Part shown: positions 54,774 to 64,000 of the stretch, piece after piece
Numbering within the stretch: the stretch's first letter is position 1
Layout of the letters: the number at the start of each line of letters is the position of its first letter
NCBI GenBank assembly: GCA_018398585.1
Contig: JAGTTD010000007.1
Location: 14,500,320 to 14,564,319 of the forward strand
Source of the DNA: Simmondsia chinensis
Taxonomy: Eukaryota; Streptophyta; Magnoliopsida; Caryophyllales; Simmondsiaceae
Length of the DNA: 64,000 nt
Reading direction: 5' to 3'
Made by a program: the position numbers and the translations under genes
Notes under the pieces: generated by a model
What the model was told of the DNA's origin: nothing
Seen by the model: the letters and a program-made list of their open reading frames with translations, nothing else
Database searches by the model: none

Positions 54774-54820
54774 GGAACATACCCAGTGCCTTAAGGGCTT
54801 CCGCCTACACAGGGTCTGGA
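54774..54820 (-). mobile_element. 47-bp RTE/SINE tail scrap with 15-bp TSD
   Basis: Contains only the last bases of the shared LINE/SINE tail (minus strand GGCGGAAGCCCTTAAGGCAC, then TGGGTATGTTCC). It is bounded by TGTACAGGGACTAAA (54759-54773) and TGTATAGGGACTAAA (54821-54835), a 15-bp duplication with one change. A complete, extremely 5'-truncated retroposition event inside the CACTA element. Confidence 0.8.
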
Positions 54821-55161
54821 TGTATAGGGACTAAATAGTTATAATTAATAGTGTATAAGGATCAAATTGACTCAATGGGTATGTTTTTGTTTCGATTGCA
54901 TGATAAACCAAGGTGGGTATTGTATAGAGGTGTGCAGATGACAATAAAACTAGACAGGGACATCAGAGACTCCGAGATCCGGAGGGTATGATGATTTGTC
55001 TTACAATGGGAATTTCTCTGATGCACACGCTTATGTCTTTTAATGAAGACCTCATGCTTTTGTTATCAACTGTGTTCTTTTACCATTGGACCAATGCTTT
55101 CTTTGCAATGATCATATTATCCACTTTGTTTATCTTTGATTTGTTTATCTTTGTTTTACAG

Positions 55162-55260
55162 GAAGCTGGCTCATCTCGTGATGATGAAGTTTATTATGAG
55201 AAACAAGATGGGGATGATGTCTTAGAAGATGAGGATGATGCAATGGAAGATGGGGAATGA
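55162..55260 (+). pseudogene. CACTA transposase gene, last exon
   Basis: Acceptor TTTGTTTTACAG| precedes EAGSSRDDEVYYEKQDGDDV, then LEDEDDAMEDGE and a stop. The acidic C-terminus and the intron phase suit the end of the En/Spm-like gene begun at 53640. Confidence 0.5.
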
Positions 55261-55499
55261 AGTTTATTATGTGTTTTTGCTAAACCTGCAAATGATGGGA
55301 AGAATTGTATTGAATGTTGTGTTTTGCTCAACTATGTGTTTTTTTATTTGGATTTATGGATGATTCTAGTTGTATGTAATGCATGACAAATTTGTCCGTT
55401 GGTATGATGATAATGTAGGGCTTTTGGTTTTGTTATTTTCAATTATGTGTTCTAATTGGTTAACAAATACGAAATTTAAAAATAGAAGTACAATGCTGT

Positions 55500-55840
55500 T
55501 ATTAATAGCAATAGTGAAAGAACTATAATGACGTTGGTGTAACTTTGTTGCTGCTGTAACCAATAGCAACAGAAAGCACTTTGTTGCTGTAACCAATAGC
55601 AGCAGTTGTCATGTTGTTGCAAAAGGCAATAGTAACAAATCTAGCAACAATGACCAGTTTGTTGCTATTGGGGTACAATAGTAACAACTCGCATTTTCTG
55701 TTGCTATAACTTTTATTGACAGCGACAATAGCAACAACGTAGTAACGGACAAAATTCTGTTGCTAAAAGCTATAGTAACAAAAAAATAGCCAATAGCAAC
55801 AGAAACTGCTTTGTTGCTATTGGCCACTTTTTTTGTAGTG
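55500..55840 (+). repeat. Right subterminal repeats and terminal inverted repeat of the CACTA element
   Basis: At least ten copies, in both orientations, of a CAATAGCAACA / TTGTTGCTATTG word, ending TTGTTGCTATTGGCCAC then TTTTTTTGTAGTG at 55840. Such clusters are where the TNPA-type protein binds in En/Spm. Confidence 0.85.
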
Positions 55841-55843
55841 CTC

Positions 55844-56797
55844 GAAAATAACTTCTCGACCACCACAAAGCATGCTCGACGCAGGAATTTGCATCAAGAA
55901 ATCAAAAATATTTCCTCGAACATCTCTTAGATATTAAATGTAGCTATACCAATCCTACTTGAATTCAAGAAGCACAAGCTGGTTATACACAGGCATATAT
56001 GACAACTCAATTGTAAAAACACCTTCAGAATATAATATTAATGAATAACAAAAAGGATGAACTAGTTCAATGCCCGCGATAACTTATTCTTGTACTTTCT
56101 TGCAAATAGTCTAGAACTCCTTTCATAAACCGTGTGATCCAACAATGGTTGTTATCAACAAAGTAACAAATAACAACGAATCATCGAATCCTTAAAACTA
56201 ATTCACAAGTTTGAGACTAGAATAGAAAAATTGATATGTAATTAAAAACATTTGCACCTCAACAGCAGCATCTTTTGATGCCTTTCATCCTCATGGGTGA
56301 CACACACTGCAAACTATCAAAGACTCGCCATTATTAGGCCACACGTTACTCATGAATACTTACCATCCAAATATTAACAAATGTTTATAACAACAATTAT
56401 GAATCGCATTGACTGAGTGTTATTTGCTTACGAAATGCATCTTATGAATGCTATTAATGATTATTCATGCAATTGTTTACTTACAACCATTCAGCTTAAG
56501 TCATACCAAGCTTATCATTTCATAGATAAATGTTAGGGATTAAAGAATGTTAGCCACGGGTATCCTTAAAGATGATATACCACATGATTGGTGAATTACT
56601 TGGCATGTAATAACCTTAAAAGTGTGTTATTTCTAGCAACTTGTCTTTATTTTTATATTTATCCTTAGCATATTCACTATCAAACAAGTCTACTATATTG
56701 ACCCGTTTGGCTTGGTTTGTTACCCCAATTATGTTCAGCTTTATCCGGGTATTCCATACACGACACCTGACGGTTATCTAATTATGCATTTATCAAC
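55844..56797. other. Unassigned host sequence right of the CACTA element
   Basis: Continuation of the host interrupted at 40960 (CGAAAATAACTTCTCGACC follows the second CTC). No family assigned. Confidence 0.35.
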
Positions 56798-57130
56798 ATG
56801 GTCTGCCCAGATGCAATCACCCGCAGCGGGAGCAATACCTATCACTATGGTCTGCCCTGGTCCAATCTCCCGTAACAGGTGCATTACTATCACCATGGTC
56901 CGCCCTGGTGCAATCACTTATAAGGTTGCAATACCTATCACCATAGCCCACCCTAGTGTAATCACCTGCAACGGGTGCAATACTTAACACCATAGTCTGC
57001 CCTAGTGTAATCACCCATAACGGGTGCATTAAATATCACCATGGTCTACCTTGGTGCAATTACCTGCAACGGGTGGAATACTTAACACGTGGTTTGCCCT
57101 GGTGCAATCACCTGCAACGGGTTCAGTACC
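56798..57130. repeat. Minisatellite of ~54-bp units, about 6-7 copies
   Basis: Units contain CATGGTCTGCCCTGGTGCAA, TCACCTGCAACGGGTGCAAT and ACTTAACAC with substitutions. It has no similarity to the 59-bp array at 39610 but may belong to the same old element. Confidence 0.85.
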
Positions 57131-57149
57131 AATCACCATGACTCGCTTG

Positions 57150-58700
57150 AGGGTTATCTAAGGATAATACACTGAGCACCATTAGCTACTTTGCATTTGA
57201 TACATATGACTTACAGCATGTTACGTAGGATCTGCTGGCTTAAAAGATGTGCCAATCTCTATGATCTATGTTCTGTCTACTTTCATGATAGTTACGTTAG
57301 TGACATGTTCATCCCCATTGGACCAATATGACATGTTCATCATTCTTGATTTTAGAATGTTAGGGCATATTCACCGCATTGACTTCATTTGGGTATATTG
57401 CATATAGTTCACTTTGGCGATGAAATAAACACAAAATACTAAGCACCCTACCCCTCCAGGTGTGTTACACATATCATCTACATATTAACCAAGTATATTG
57501 AATCAACCACCTTGAGCTTCGGCCAAATATGCATTGTTTATAAAAATAACTTGACCTAAATGCATCGTACTCGCTGCTTTATGGATGTACTAACTAGATA
57601 CACATATACTGAGTGGCTAGTCATGATAGTGATATCCTTACATGCTTATCACATAGAACTCAAATCGCCATGAATGCTTGTAGGAATAAAGGAGCAAAAT
57701 GCTTTAAATATTCTAAGTTTTAGAAGGCCCCAAATGCTCAGATTCTTTTAAACATTCATTCACAAATAAAAACTGCTCCATTGAAACAAATAAAGAGGTA
57801 AAATGTTCCATTAAGATCTCTAATAAGCTAATCACCTTTTTAAAATAAATGATAATCGAAACACCCTTCTAAGATGCACGTTGGGTTAGACAACCGATTA
57901 ATATTCATAAGGGATTAAACACCATATTAGGCGACATATATCCTGTTACACATCCAGTTTAGGTCATGAACTTTATTAACCTCAGGTCAAGCTTAAAACA
58001 CACATGAATGACAACTACGATGAGCCTTCACTCGGGAAAGTATTGTGCAATAGCAGGCTATGGCTAAAAGATTGACGTGTAATGTACTCCGTGGCTGAAC
58101 TTGGAATGATCGAAGTTCTGCAATGGAGTACGGGGACTATATGTTTACAATACTAGCCTAGTACTTGTTGTCCTGATACTTACTCGCCCGGTACATTGTT
58201 GTGTTCCTAGTCGTTCCCTCCCCAAGCAAATAGGTGACAAATAAGTAACACCAAGCCACGTGCATAAATAGGACTAGCTAGAACTAGGCGACCTAGTACT
58301 GGTGACCCAAAACAGGACTAGCCTGAGCAACTACGGCCAGAATAGGGTAAGCTAGCACTCTCTCCCTTCTATATAAAGGGGAGGGTGAGTAGAATAAAGG
58401 GAAGGAAGGAAAAAGGTTTCTCACATCTCCCACACCTCCCCTCCTCTCCCATGCCTCTTCCTCCCCTCTTCTTTCACGATTTCCTCTCCGAGGCAATAAT
58501 CGTTCAAGCTTCCTACTCTGCTTATGCTAAGTATTTTATGCCTATTATGTCTATTTATTACCTACTTTCATTACTATTTCATGAGATAAGAACTAACTTG
58601 AGCATTGGAGGGGTCCCCATCGGTTACCCCACTGGCTCGTCCAACCATTTGTTTGAATCTTGCAGGGAATATCAAGCTAGGTGTGTAGCTAAAGCTTGAG
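57150..58700 (+). mobile_element. Probable 3' part of a long LTR (promoter and U5-like region)
   Basis: A strong TATA motif (58369) is followed by a CT-rich leader. At 58590-58640, AACTTGAGCATTGGAGGGGT is a phrase typical of plant gypsy R/U5 regions (ACTTGAGCGTCGGAGGGG). The upstream part shares GTTCTGC.AATGGAGT with 61608-61625. Ends could not be read. If correct, the host of the CACTA may be one very long LTR or element carrying both minisatellites. Confidence 0.4.
58369..58380 (+). promoter_or_regulatory. TATA box of an LTR-like promoter
   Basis: CTATATAAAGGG in an otherwise GC-moderate context, followed within ~40-80 nt by a CT-rich leader. Confidence 0.5.
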
Positions 58701-58734
58701 TTTAGCTCATCCTAATAAACCCCACCTCATATAG

Positions 58735-59110
58735 AACTCCAAAATGATGTATAAGCACACTGAGCAAATTCATCGTAAATAGTAGGTTTGGAAGCTGAAT
58801 GGCTAAAAAGTGTCCTGGGAGACATTTCTTTTGTGGGGGGGGGGGGGGGGGGGGGGGGGAACCGATGCCTTCAGTGTCATTGCACTGCGACTCACACGCA
58901 GCCATTAGAGTTGCTCAAAGTGAGGTTTTTAATGGCAAGCAGAGGCATATTCGCCTCAGGCATGGTGTCGTGAGAAATTTGATCACAAACAATGTGATCA
59001 CACTCGAATTTGTGAAGGAGTGACAAAAATCGAAGATCCTCCTACAAAGGGCATTGCAAGAAAATTGATAAATGAAACAACAGAGGGAACGGGTCTAAAG
59101 CCCCTATGTG
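58735..59110 (+). pseudogene. Copia RNase H C-terminal fragment
   Basis: EAEWLKSVLGDISFV is followed by a G homopolymer, then in another frame EPMPSVSLHCDSHAAIRVAQ, SEVFNGKQRHIRLRHGVVR, NLITNNVITLEFVKE, and frame-broken KGIARKLI...GTGLKPL. These are the conserved end of Ty1/copia RNase H (HCDSQAAI, NGKSRHI..RH..VR, G.GLKP). The catalytic Asp in CDS is kept. Belongs to the element whose 3' LTR starts at 59772; everything upstream is missing. Confidence 0.85.
58835..58859. repeat. 25-base G homopolymer inside copia RNase H
   Basis: Uninterrupted run of 25 G residues separating two contiguous conserved blocks of the RNase H. Related copia proteins have no such insert. Confidence 0.95.
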
Positions 59111-59771
59111 TGTCCTAATCATGGCGGATACCCATCTCGGGAGTTACTCTAGATGTGCAATGGGTCTAACGAAGTCATGGGATAGGAAATTTGTGATAGC
59201 CACTTGAACACATCCCATGTTTGTTGTATGAGTGGCTCTAGGATTTACTGAACTGCCATGATGGAGGTTGAGCTTAATGCTTTTAATGTCATTCATAGCC
59301 CTTTGTGGTGGTGTGGGGCAGCACACCTGATGGACACACCGCTACTACCTTGATGTGAGGCTAAGCCTAAGGCTCTTAATAATGTCCATATCCTTGTAAG
59401 GTGGTATGGGGCAGCGCACCTAATAGACTCACCTATGGGACTGTGGGGATTGAAAGTCCTCCTACAGAGAGTATTGGCTTACTTTCTAGAGCAGTTCTGA
59501 TACCAGGCTTCAGATTATTTTTAAGGGACCTCATATATCCTGATTGCGGAGTGCATTTCAACCTTGAGAACCACATGAAGAGGCTAGGTGTGCTCCTCAC
59601 AGTGACTACTCATGGTTCAAGACCTTGATCACCAATGGTGATTTTGGGACATGTTTAGTCACTAGGTGTTATTTCAAGTCTAAAAGACAATAACATTATC
59701 AAGTGTGAGTCTCACTACTTAGAAACATTCTTTCTTTCCTTCCTTTCTCAAAATTGAACCATGCGGGGGAT
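59111..59771 (+). other. 3' untranslated region of the copia element
   Basis: Non-coding, with a doubled phrase (GGTGGTGTGGGGCAGCACACCT at 59308 and its relative near 59401). Ends in the polypurine tract CATGCGGGGGAT. Confidence 0.6.
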
Positions 59772-60768
59772 TGTTGGAATTTGGGGGTGGTGTAATTCAA
59801 TTTTTAAGTCTTATAAAAAATCCTCTATCCCATACAGAAAATCTAGAAGAGGGGAGTCTAGTTTATATATATATATCCCGTTGTTGTTGTACTTGGTAAA
59901 GTCTTGAGGGGCCTAGAGTGGGTTTCGAGAACAACACACTCGCGTGCACCCGCCCAGCCTCATTAAGCCGGCCGATGTGTTGCACTGTGGGGTGGACTTT
60001 TTCTAACCTGGATTTTTATTTTTATGACCTTGTATTTGTTTAAGTTGTCATAAACCAACTTGAGTTGAGTCCTTTTCTTGGTTTTTTCTCGAGGCCTTTG
60101 GCTTGAGCTTATGTTGTCCATCCTAAGTGAACCTCGAGGGGTGTTGCCTCGTGGTACTGCTATATGACCTGTCACAAGACTCGAGGCTACAAGCTCGAAC
60201 TGGAGTATGCATTTTGACCACGTCTCTTCCCGCTCTTTCCTTAACTATTATTCCCCATAACTTACTGGATTTTTAGACTCCCATATCCGTCACTTTTCAC
60301 ATTTAAGGCGGATTCTTTGCCATGATCCTTTCCTTAACCTACAAGTATTATCTCTATATGTACATATCCTTAGAGTATTGTAAAGTACACAGTTGGCACT
60401 GCAACAAAATTAGCACAAACATTACTTCTTCTTTTTCACGATGTTCCTTCTCCATAAAAATATTCTCTCTTCCATTATTGAGCAAGCTGGGGTGTACTCT
60501 AACCTATCACCCCGGAGTACACTGTTAAGGTGGGTGCCGTGTTAACCTTAGGGGTTGGAGTTCCATTTATCCCATTGTACCTCTGTGGGAACATAAATGA
60601 TTTAGGGTAGTGGAATCTCCATGTCGCGAAAATTTCTTCAGTTGATTCTTCCTTTTCTGATCATTCTATTTAAAGTCATTTCTTTCATCATTCTTATAAT
60701 CTTGAAATCAATTATATTGTAATAAAGATTTTTATTTTGATCGTTCACTCACCTATTACGCTAACAAT
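59772..60768 (+). repeat. 3' LTR of the copia element at 58735
   Basis: Begins TGTTGGAATTTGGGGG directly after a polypurine tract and probably ends ...ACGCTAACA near 60768. The distal half is homologous to 2500-2990. The right boundary is inferred from TG...CA only; no target duplication could be checked because the 5' end is lost. Confidence 0.6.
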
Positions 60769-60789
60769 TTATCCTACACTAAACATAAT

Positions 60790-60965
60790 ATTGGGTTGGA
60801 TTTGGGTCGGGTTTGATGTCATCCAAATCCAACCCAACCCAAAACCCAGTTGTTAATATCAAAATCTAAATCCATTTAGAACCCATTTCTTACACCCAAA
60901 TCCATCATAAATGGATCGGGTTGAATGAATATCTTATGGATTCAGTGCAATAGCCATCCCTAGCT
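60790..60965. repeat. Fold-back, hAT-like remnant
   Basis: GGGTTGGATTTGGGTCGGG is followed about 25 bp later by its inverted form AAATCCAACCCAACCC. The right edge GCAATAGCCATCCCTAG is the inverse of a TAGGGATGGCTATTGC end typical of plant hAT-like non-autonomous elements. The left end is not resolved. Confidence 0.4.
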
Positions 60966-60969
60966 TCAT

Positions 60970-61885
60970 ATATGTCAAATTAAATTAATAATTGTTTCGA
61001 GATTTATTGAGCAGGTTCTTTTAAGGAGAGCCAAACTAAAGATCTTAATGAGAAAGGAAATGGGACCATGCTGGTGTAACCTCTAAAATGAACAAATGGT
61101 TAGAGGGACCCGTAGGCTAAGCCTATGGGGAATCCTTCCGATGTTTAAGTGAGTACATCTTCCAAAAATAATAACAGGGATAATAAGAAATAAATAAAGA
61201 TAGTAGAATACTTGGCTTAAGTTGAGCAGAAAAGCTCAAAGACCAAGAAAATAAAGAGTGATGGTCGAAGGAGAGAGACCGAGAGAGGTGAGCTAGAGAG
61301 ACCAAGAGGGTGAGAGAGATGATCGAGAGAGAGAGAGCATGAGCCGGATGGGGGGGCATCCAAGAGAGTTCGAGAGAGAGAATCTAGCGGTGGGAAGAGC
61401 ATTATATATATATAATATTTAATTAAGCTTATATCCTACATGTTTAATTTAGGTCCAGCATTTTAGTATCTAATTTATATATTGGTGACTCATTAATACC
61501 TTATTTAATATAGTAACAACATGGTTATATTTTTCCTCTGCGGACTGACTATTTTTATCCTCAATAGCTAGCCCCTCACTCCATGAGTGTACTTGATCGA
61601 CTCAAGTTCTGCCAATGGAGTGCAATACTGAACCTACTTGAGCTATCGGTCAAACAATCATATTATATCATGTTGTTCCATATTCACTCATTTTACCTGT
61701 GTCCCTTGTTTAAGCATCCGAGAACTTAATTTGTAGCGAGTTAGGATTGTTGAACCGTTTAATACTCAGGGACAAACTTCATATTAGAACTTTGTTACAT
61801 CCCCCCTGAGTGTTAGTCTTGATATCTCATTATTCTTATTTGAGTTCCTAATTCATGTTTCTTGTTAATGTTCATTTTATTTGTA
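60970..61885. other. Unassigned region with a GAGA-rich block
   Basis: 61255-61375 is rich in GAGAGA on the plus strand. No gene. 61560-61640 shares short words with 58080-58140. Its end is the LINE target site. Confidence 0.4.
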
Positions 61886-61900
61886 TGGAGTGGCGAGACA

Positions 61901-62812
61901 GTGGAGGGAGAGACAGAAGCTTTTCCAGTAACAGTCGGGGTACATCAAGCATTTGCCTTGAGTCCCTTTTCGTTTATACTAGTTATGGATGAGCTCACTA
62001 GGCACATCCACGGTGACGTGCCTTGGTGCATGCTTTTTGCAGATGACATGGTTTTGATGGGGGAGTTCCGAGATGAGGTAAACGACAAACTGGAACTGTG
62101 GAGAAGGGCATTGGAGTCGAAGGACCTACGAATCAGTAAATCCAAGACTGAGTACATAGAGCTTAAGTTTGGTCCTGCCACCACGCCTAGCATAGTGGAC
62201 ATCAAGGTAGGATCTGAGACCATACAGAGAAAAGAGATTTTCAGATACTTGGGTTCCATGGTACAACACAATGGCGAAGTGGACGAAGATGTCAACAATC
62301 AGATTAAAGTAGGATGGCATAGATGGAGGATGGCTTCAGCGGTACTTTGAGATAAAAGGGTCCCATTAAAGCTAAAGGAAAAATATTACAAGACAGTTGT
62401 GAGACCGGCTATGTCCTATGGGGCGGAATGTTGGCCAATAAAACAACACTATTCACAGAAGATGAAGGTGGCGGAGATGAGGATGCTACGGTGGATGTAC
62501 GGACACACAAGGAAGGATAGGATAAGGAACGACTTAATAAGAGCCAAACTGGGCGTTTTATTAATTGCGGATAAATTAAGGGAGCAACTTTTGAGGTGGT
62601 TCAGTCATGTTAGGTGGAGACCAATCATTGCTCCAGTCAGAAGATGCGAACAGTCTCACACTATGCTAGGGAGGAGAGGGAGATGTAGGCCAAGGAAGAG
62701 ATGGATGGAGACGATCCGACTAGACCTCACCCGCTTAAACCTACGGGAGGAGATGGCCTTATATAGAACTCAGTGGAGGGCTAGCATAGAGGTAGCCGAT
62801 GTATCAACTTAG
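61901..62812 (+). pseudogene. RTE LINE reverse transcriptase, C-terminal ~304 codons
   Basis: One frame throughout with a single TGA at 62348-62350. VTVGVHQAFALSPFSFILVM is RT motif 4 (normally VGLHQGSALSPYLF). The catalytic FADD is intact in CMLFADDMVLMGE. Then LESKDLRISKSKTEYIELKF, FRYLGSMVQHNGEVDEDVNN, VVRPAMSYGAECWPIK, MRMLRWMYGHTRKDRIRN and the RTE-specific C-terminal block ending WMETIRLDLTRLN. Lacks the endonuclease and RT N-terminus, so cannot move itself. Confidence 0.9.
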
Positions 62813-63054
62813 AGTAGAGCACATTTGACTGCTTACACTAGTGGTTCTAAGGGTCTTTACTTCCTCTTTGGCAATCTCATATTGGAGCATCTATTTGGGT
62901 ATCGGTGTCTTTACTATCCGACTATTTCTCTGCAGTTACCCCCCTTCGTGTTTCCATCGAGTTTTCCTTGAGTTTTTCTTCGTATGCTAGACTTGTGTTA
63001 TGTATTGATCTAATACTAAATTGTTTTCATGCTTCCAGGCTCTATGGTGACATG

Positions 63055-63144
63055 ATAACACACTCCTCAGGTTGGGGGTCTTCGGAAATAACCTCTCTTC
63101 AGGGTAGCACCCTAAAGAGGGAAGGTTGTGTACATCATCTTCCC

Positions 63145-63184
<40 letters not shown>

Positions 63185-63240
63185 GCGCGACCCTGCTCAG
63201 GCGGGAGCCCTTGTAGCACTGGGACTATTGTTGTTGTTCT
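63055..63240 (+). repeat. LINE 3' tail shared with the 5S-headed SINEs
   Basis: CCTCAGGTTGGGGGTC, GGAAATAACCTCTC, ACCCTAAAGAGGGAAGGTTG, CAGGCGGGAGCCCTTG and GTAGCACTGGGACTATTGTT correspond in order to both SINE tails (583-707; 18126-18245 inverted), and to 893-1075 inverted. This is the segment a LINE RT would recognise. Confidence 0.85.
63151..63180. repeat. 30-base C homopolymer in the LINE tail
   Basis: Uninterrupted run of 30 C. At the same place the SINE tails have only a few C residues (CCGCCCCCACAAGACCC; the inverted copy has CTGCCCCCCAAGACCC). Confidence 0.95.
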
Positions 63241-63254
63241 TGGAATGGCGAGAC

Positions 63255-64000
63255 TCATGTAGGTACACTAAGGCTACACATTAGAAGTTAAAAGGACTCT
63301 TGTAAGTGCTTTAGGGTAGCCTGTTGAGAAGGCTTTGGTTCTAGTAGGCGTGCCAGGTTGTTAGGAGTAATTAAGTTCCTCTTGGCCCTCGGGGGCCTAT
63401 TAGGAGTAATCAGGGTTTTGTAAGTGTATTGAGGTTGCCTATTAAGAATAGTGAGGCCATTGCAGGCACCCTGGATATTCTTTTAGGAGTGTTCTTTACT
63501 ACTGTAAACATTATGTGGCACCCTTTAAAGAGCTATGGTTATTGAAAATGAAACTATTTTATTATCAAATCATGATAGACTCATCATTATTTAATTGCCA
63601 GTTTTTACTATTTTAGAGTATCATCTACTTAGTGCAACATGCAATTCATATACTTTACAAAATACAAAGTATAATATGCTACCCACCTGGGCGAGTACAT
63701 GGATTCAGTCAAATACGCATAATACATTCTAAATTGAGTATGGTACTAACTTACTGAACGTCTAATTGCTTGGCGCCAACATAAGTAGGCACACAAGAGG
63801 AAATTAGATCCAAGGCTTGTTGGGATCGAATAATCTAGCAGGTAAGCACCTAGTCCAAAGTCAATGACTAAGTGAGTATGCAGTTGAAAGTAAGTAATCA
63901 TCAACCCTGTATTAGAGTAGCCAAGCAGACTTTGGTGAGTAAACGACTATTCAGTGAGTAAGCACTCATCCATCTTCATGTTAAGAGTAGCAAAATGGAC
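63255..64000. other. Unassigned target sequence right of the LINE
   Basis: Contains imperfect repeats of a TATTAGGAGTAATCAGG-like phrase (63360-63480). No gene or element boundary recognised before the window ends. Confidence 0.4.

Larger units (their letters stand above)
40961..55840 (+). mobile_element. CACTA (En/Spm) DNA transposon with nested retrotransposons, TSD CTC
   Basis: The left end is CACTACAAAAAAAAGTGACC and the inverted right end is CACTACAAAAAAAGTGGCC; both continue with AATAGYAACAAA. The flanks are CTC (40958-40960) and CTC (55841-55843), the 3-bp duplication expected of the superfamily. Subterminal CAATAGCAACAG-type words are repeated many times near both ends, especially 55505-55830. 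Once LTR-D (41509-42939) and Copia-A (43612-53639) are removed, about 3.4 kb remains, with transposase-gene remnants on the plus strand. The Tnp2 catalytic domain is absent, so it is a non-autonomous deletion derivative. Confidence 0.9.
61900..63240 (+). mobile_element. RTE LINE, 5'-truncated, 14-bp TSD
   Basis: Flanked by TGGAGTGGCGAGAC (61886-61899) and TGGAATGGCGAGAC (63241-63254), a 14-bp duplication with one change. Contains the 3' part of the RT ORF, a ~250-nt 3' UTR, the tail shared with the SINEs (63060-63220) and a terminal (TTG)n (63227-63239). The 5' end is truncated within RT, as is usual for target-primed insertions. The tail holds a 30-base C run at 63151. Confidence 0.9.

Overview
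This window looks like a heterochromatic, gene-poor stretch of a eudicot plant nuclear genome. It is AT-rich and almost wholly built from plant transposable elements: Ty1/copia and Ty3/gypsy LTR retrotransposons, an En/Spm (CACTA) DNA transposon, RTE-type LINEs, SINEs, MITE-like elements and minisatellites. I find no intact host gene, rRNA gene or tRNA gene. The species cannot be fixed from the sequence alone.

Layout. 1-7440: old debris, comprising a 5S-rRNA-headed SINE (521-707), two minus-strand RTE LINE tails (893-1919), an LTR fragment, a TA-flanked MITE (4081-4370), a 52-base C run and an intron-bearing plant-mobile-domain pseudogene. 7443-9294: a copia LTR with its primer-binding site. 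9350-19170: a minus-strand Athila/Tat-like gypsy element. A complete 5.6 kb chromovirus (12475-18067, TSD CATTT) and a second 5S-headed SINE (18126-18290) have inserted into its RT gene. 19171-32168: a decayed plus-strand copia element (Copia-B) holding a complete non-autonomous LTR element with an unrecognised long ORF (LTR-C, 21488-26797). The 3' LTR of Copia-B fuses at about 32168 to the tail of a different LTR. 34033-36579: a non-repeat-looking segment with an unidentified ORF relic ending in a 40-base C run. 36580-38461: a solo LTR (TSD ATAGT).

38467-58700 is probably one old host sequence with minisatellites on both sides of a CACTA element (40961-55840, TSD CTC). The CACTA holds a tiny LTR element (LTR-D, 41509-42939, TSD CTTCA) and a 10 kb copia element (Copia-A, 43612-53639, TSD TGCAG). 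The 3' LTR of Copia-A was entered by a 1.28 kb terminal-inverted-repeat element made largely of imperfect palindromes (51271-52548, 9-bp TSD), which may itself hold a further MITE. The CACTA also carries a 47-bp LINE/SINE tail scrap with a 15-bp TSD. 58735-60768 is the 3' end of another copia element, and 61900-63240 is a 5'-truncated RTE LINE with a 14-bp TSD.

Two partnerships stand out. First, the RTE LINE and the 5S-headed SINEs share one 3' tail, as expected if the LINE machinery moved the SINEs. Second, the chromovirus (12475-18067) and the two coding but pol-less elements LTR-C and LTR-D share orientation, initiator-Met-type primer site and polypurine context, which suggests an autonomous element with parasites carrying their own unrecognised proteins. 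All coding regions except the LTR-D ORF are visibly broken. Boundaries given with target-site duplications are read directly; lineage names rest on remembered family motifs and were not tested by database search.
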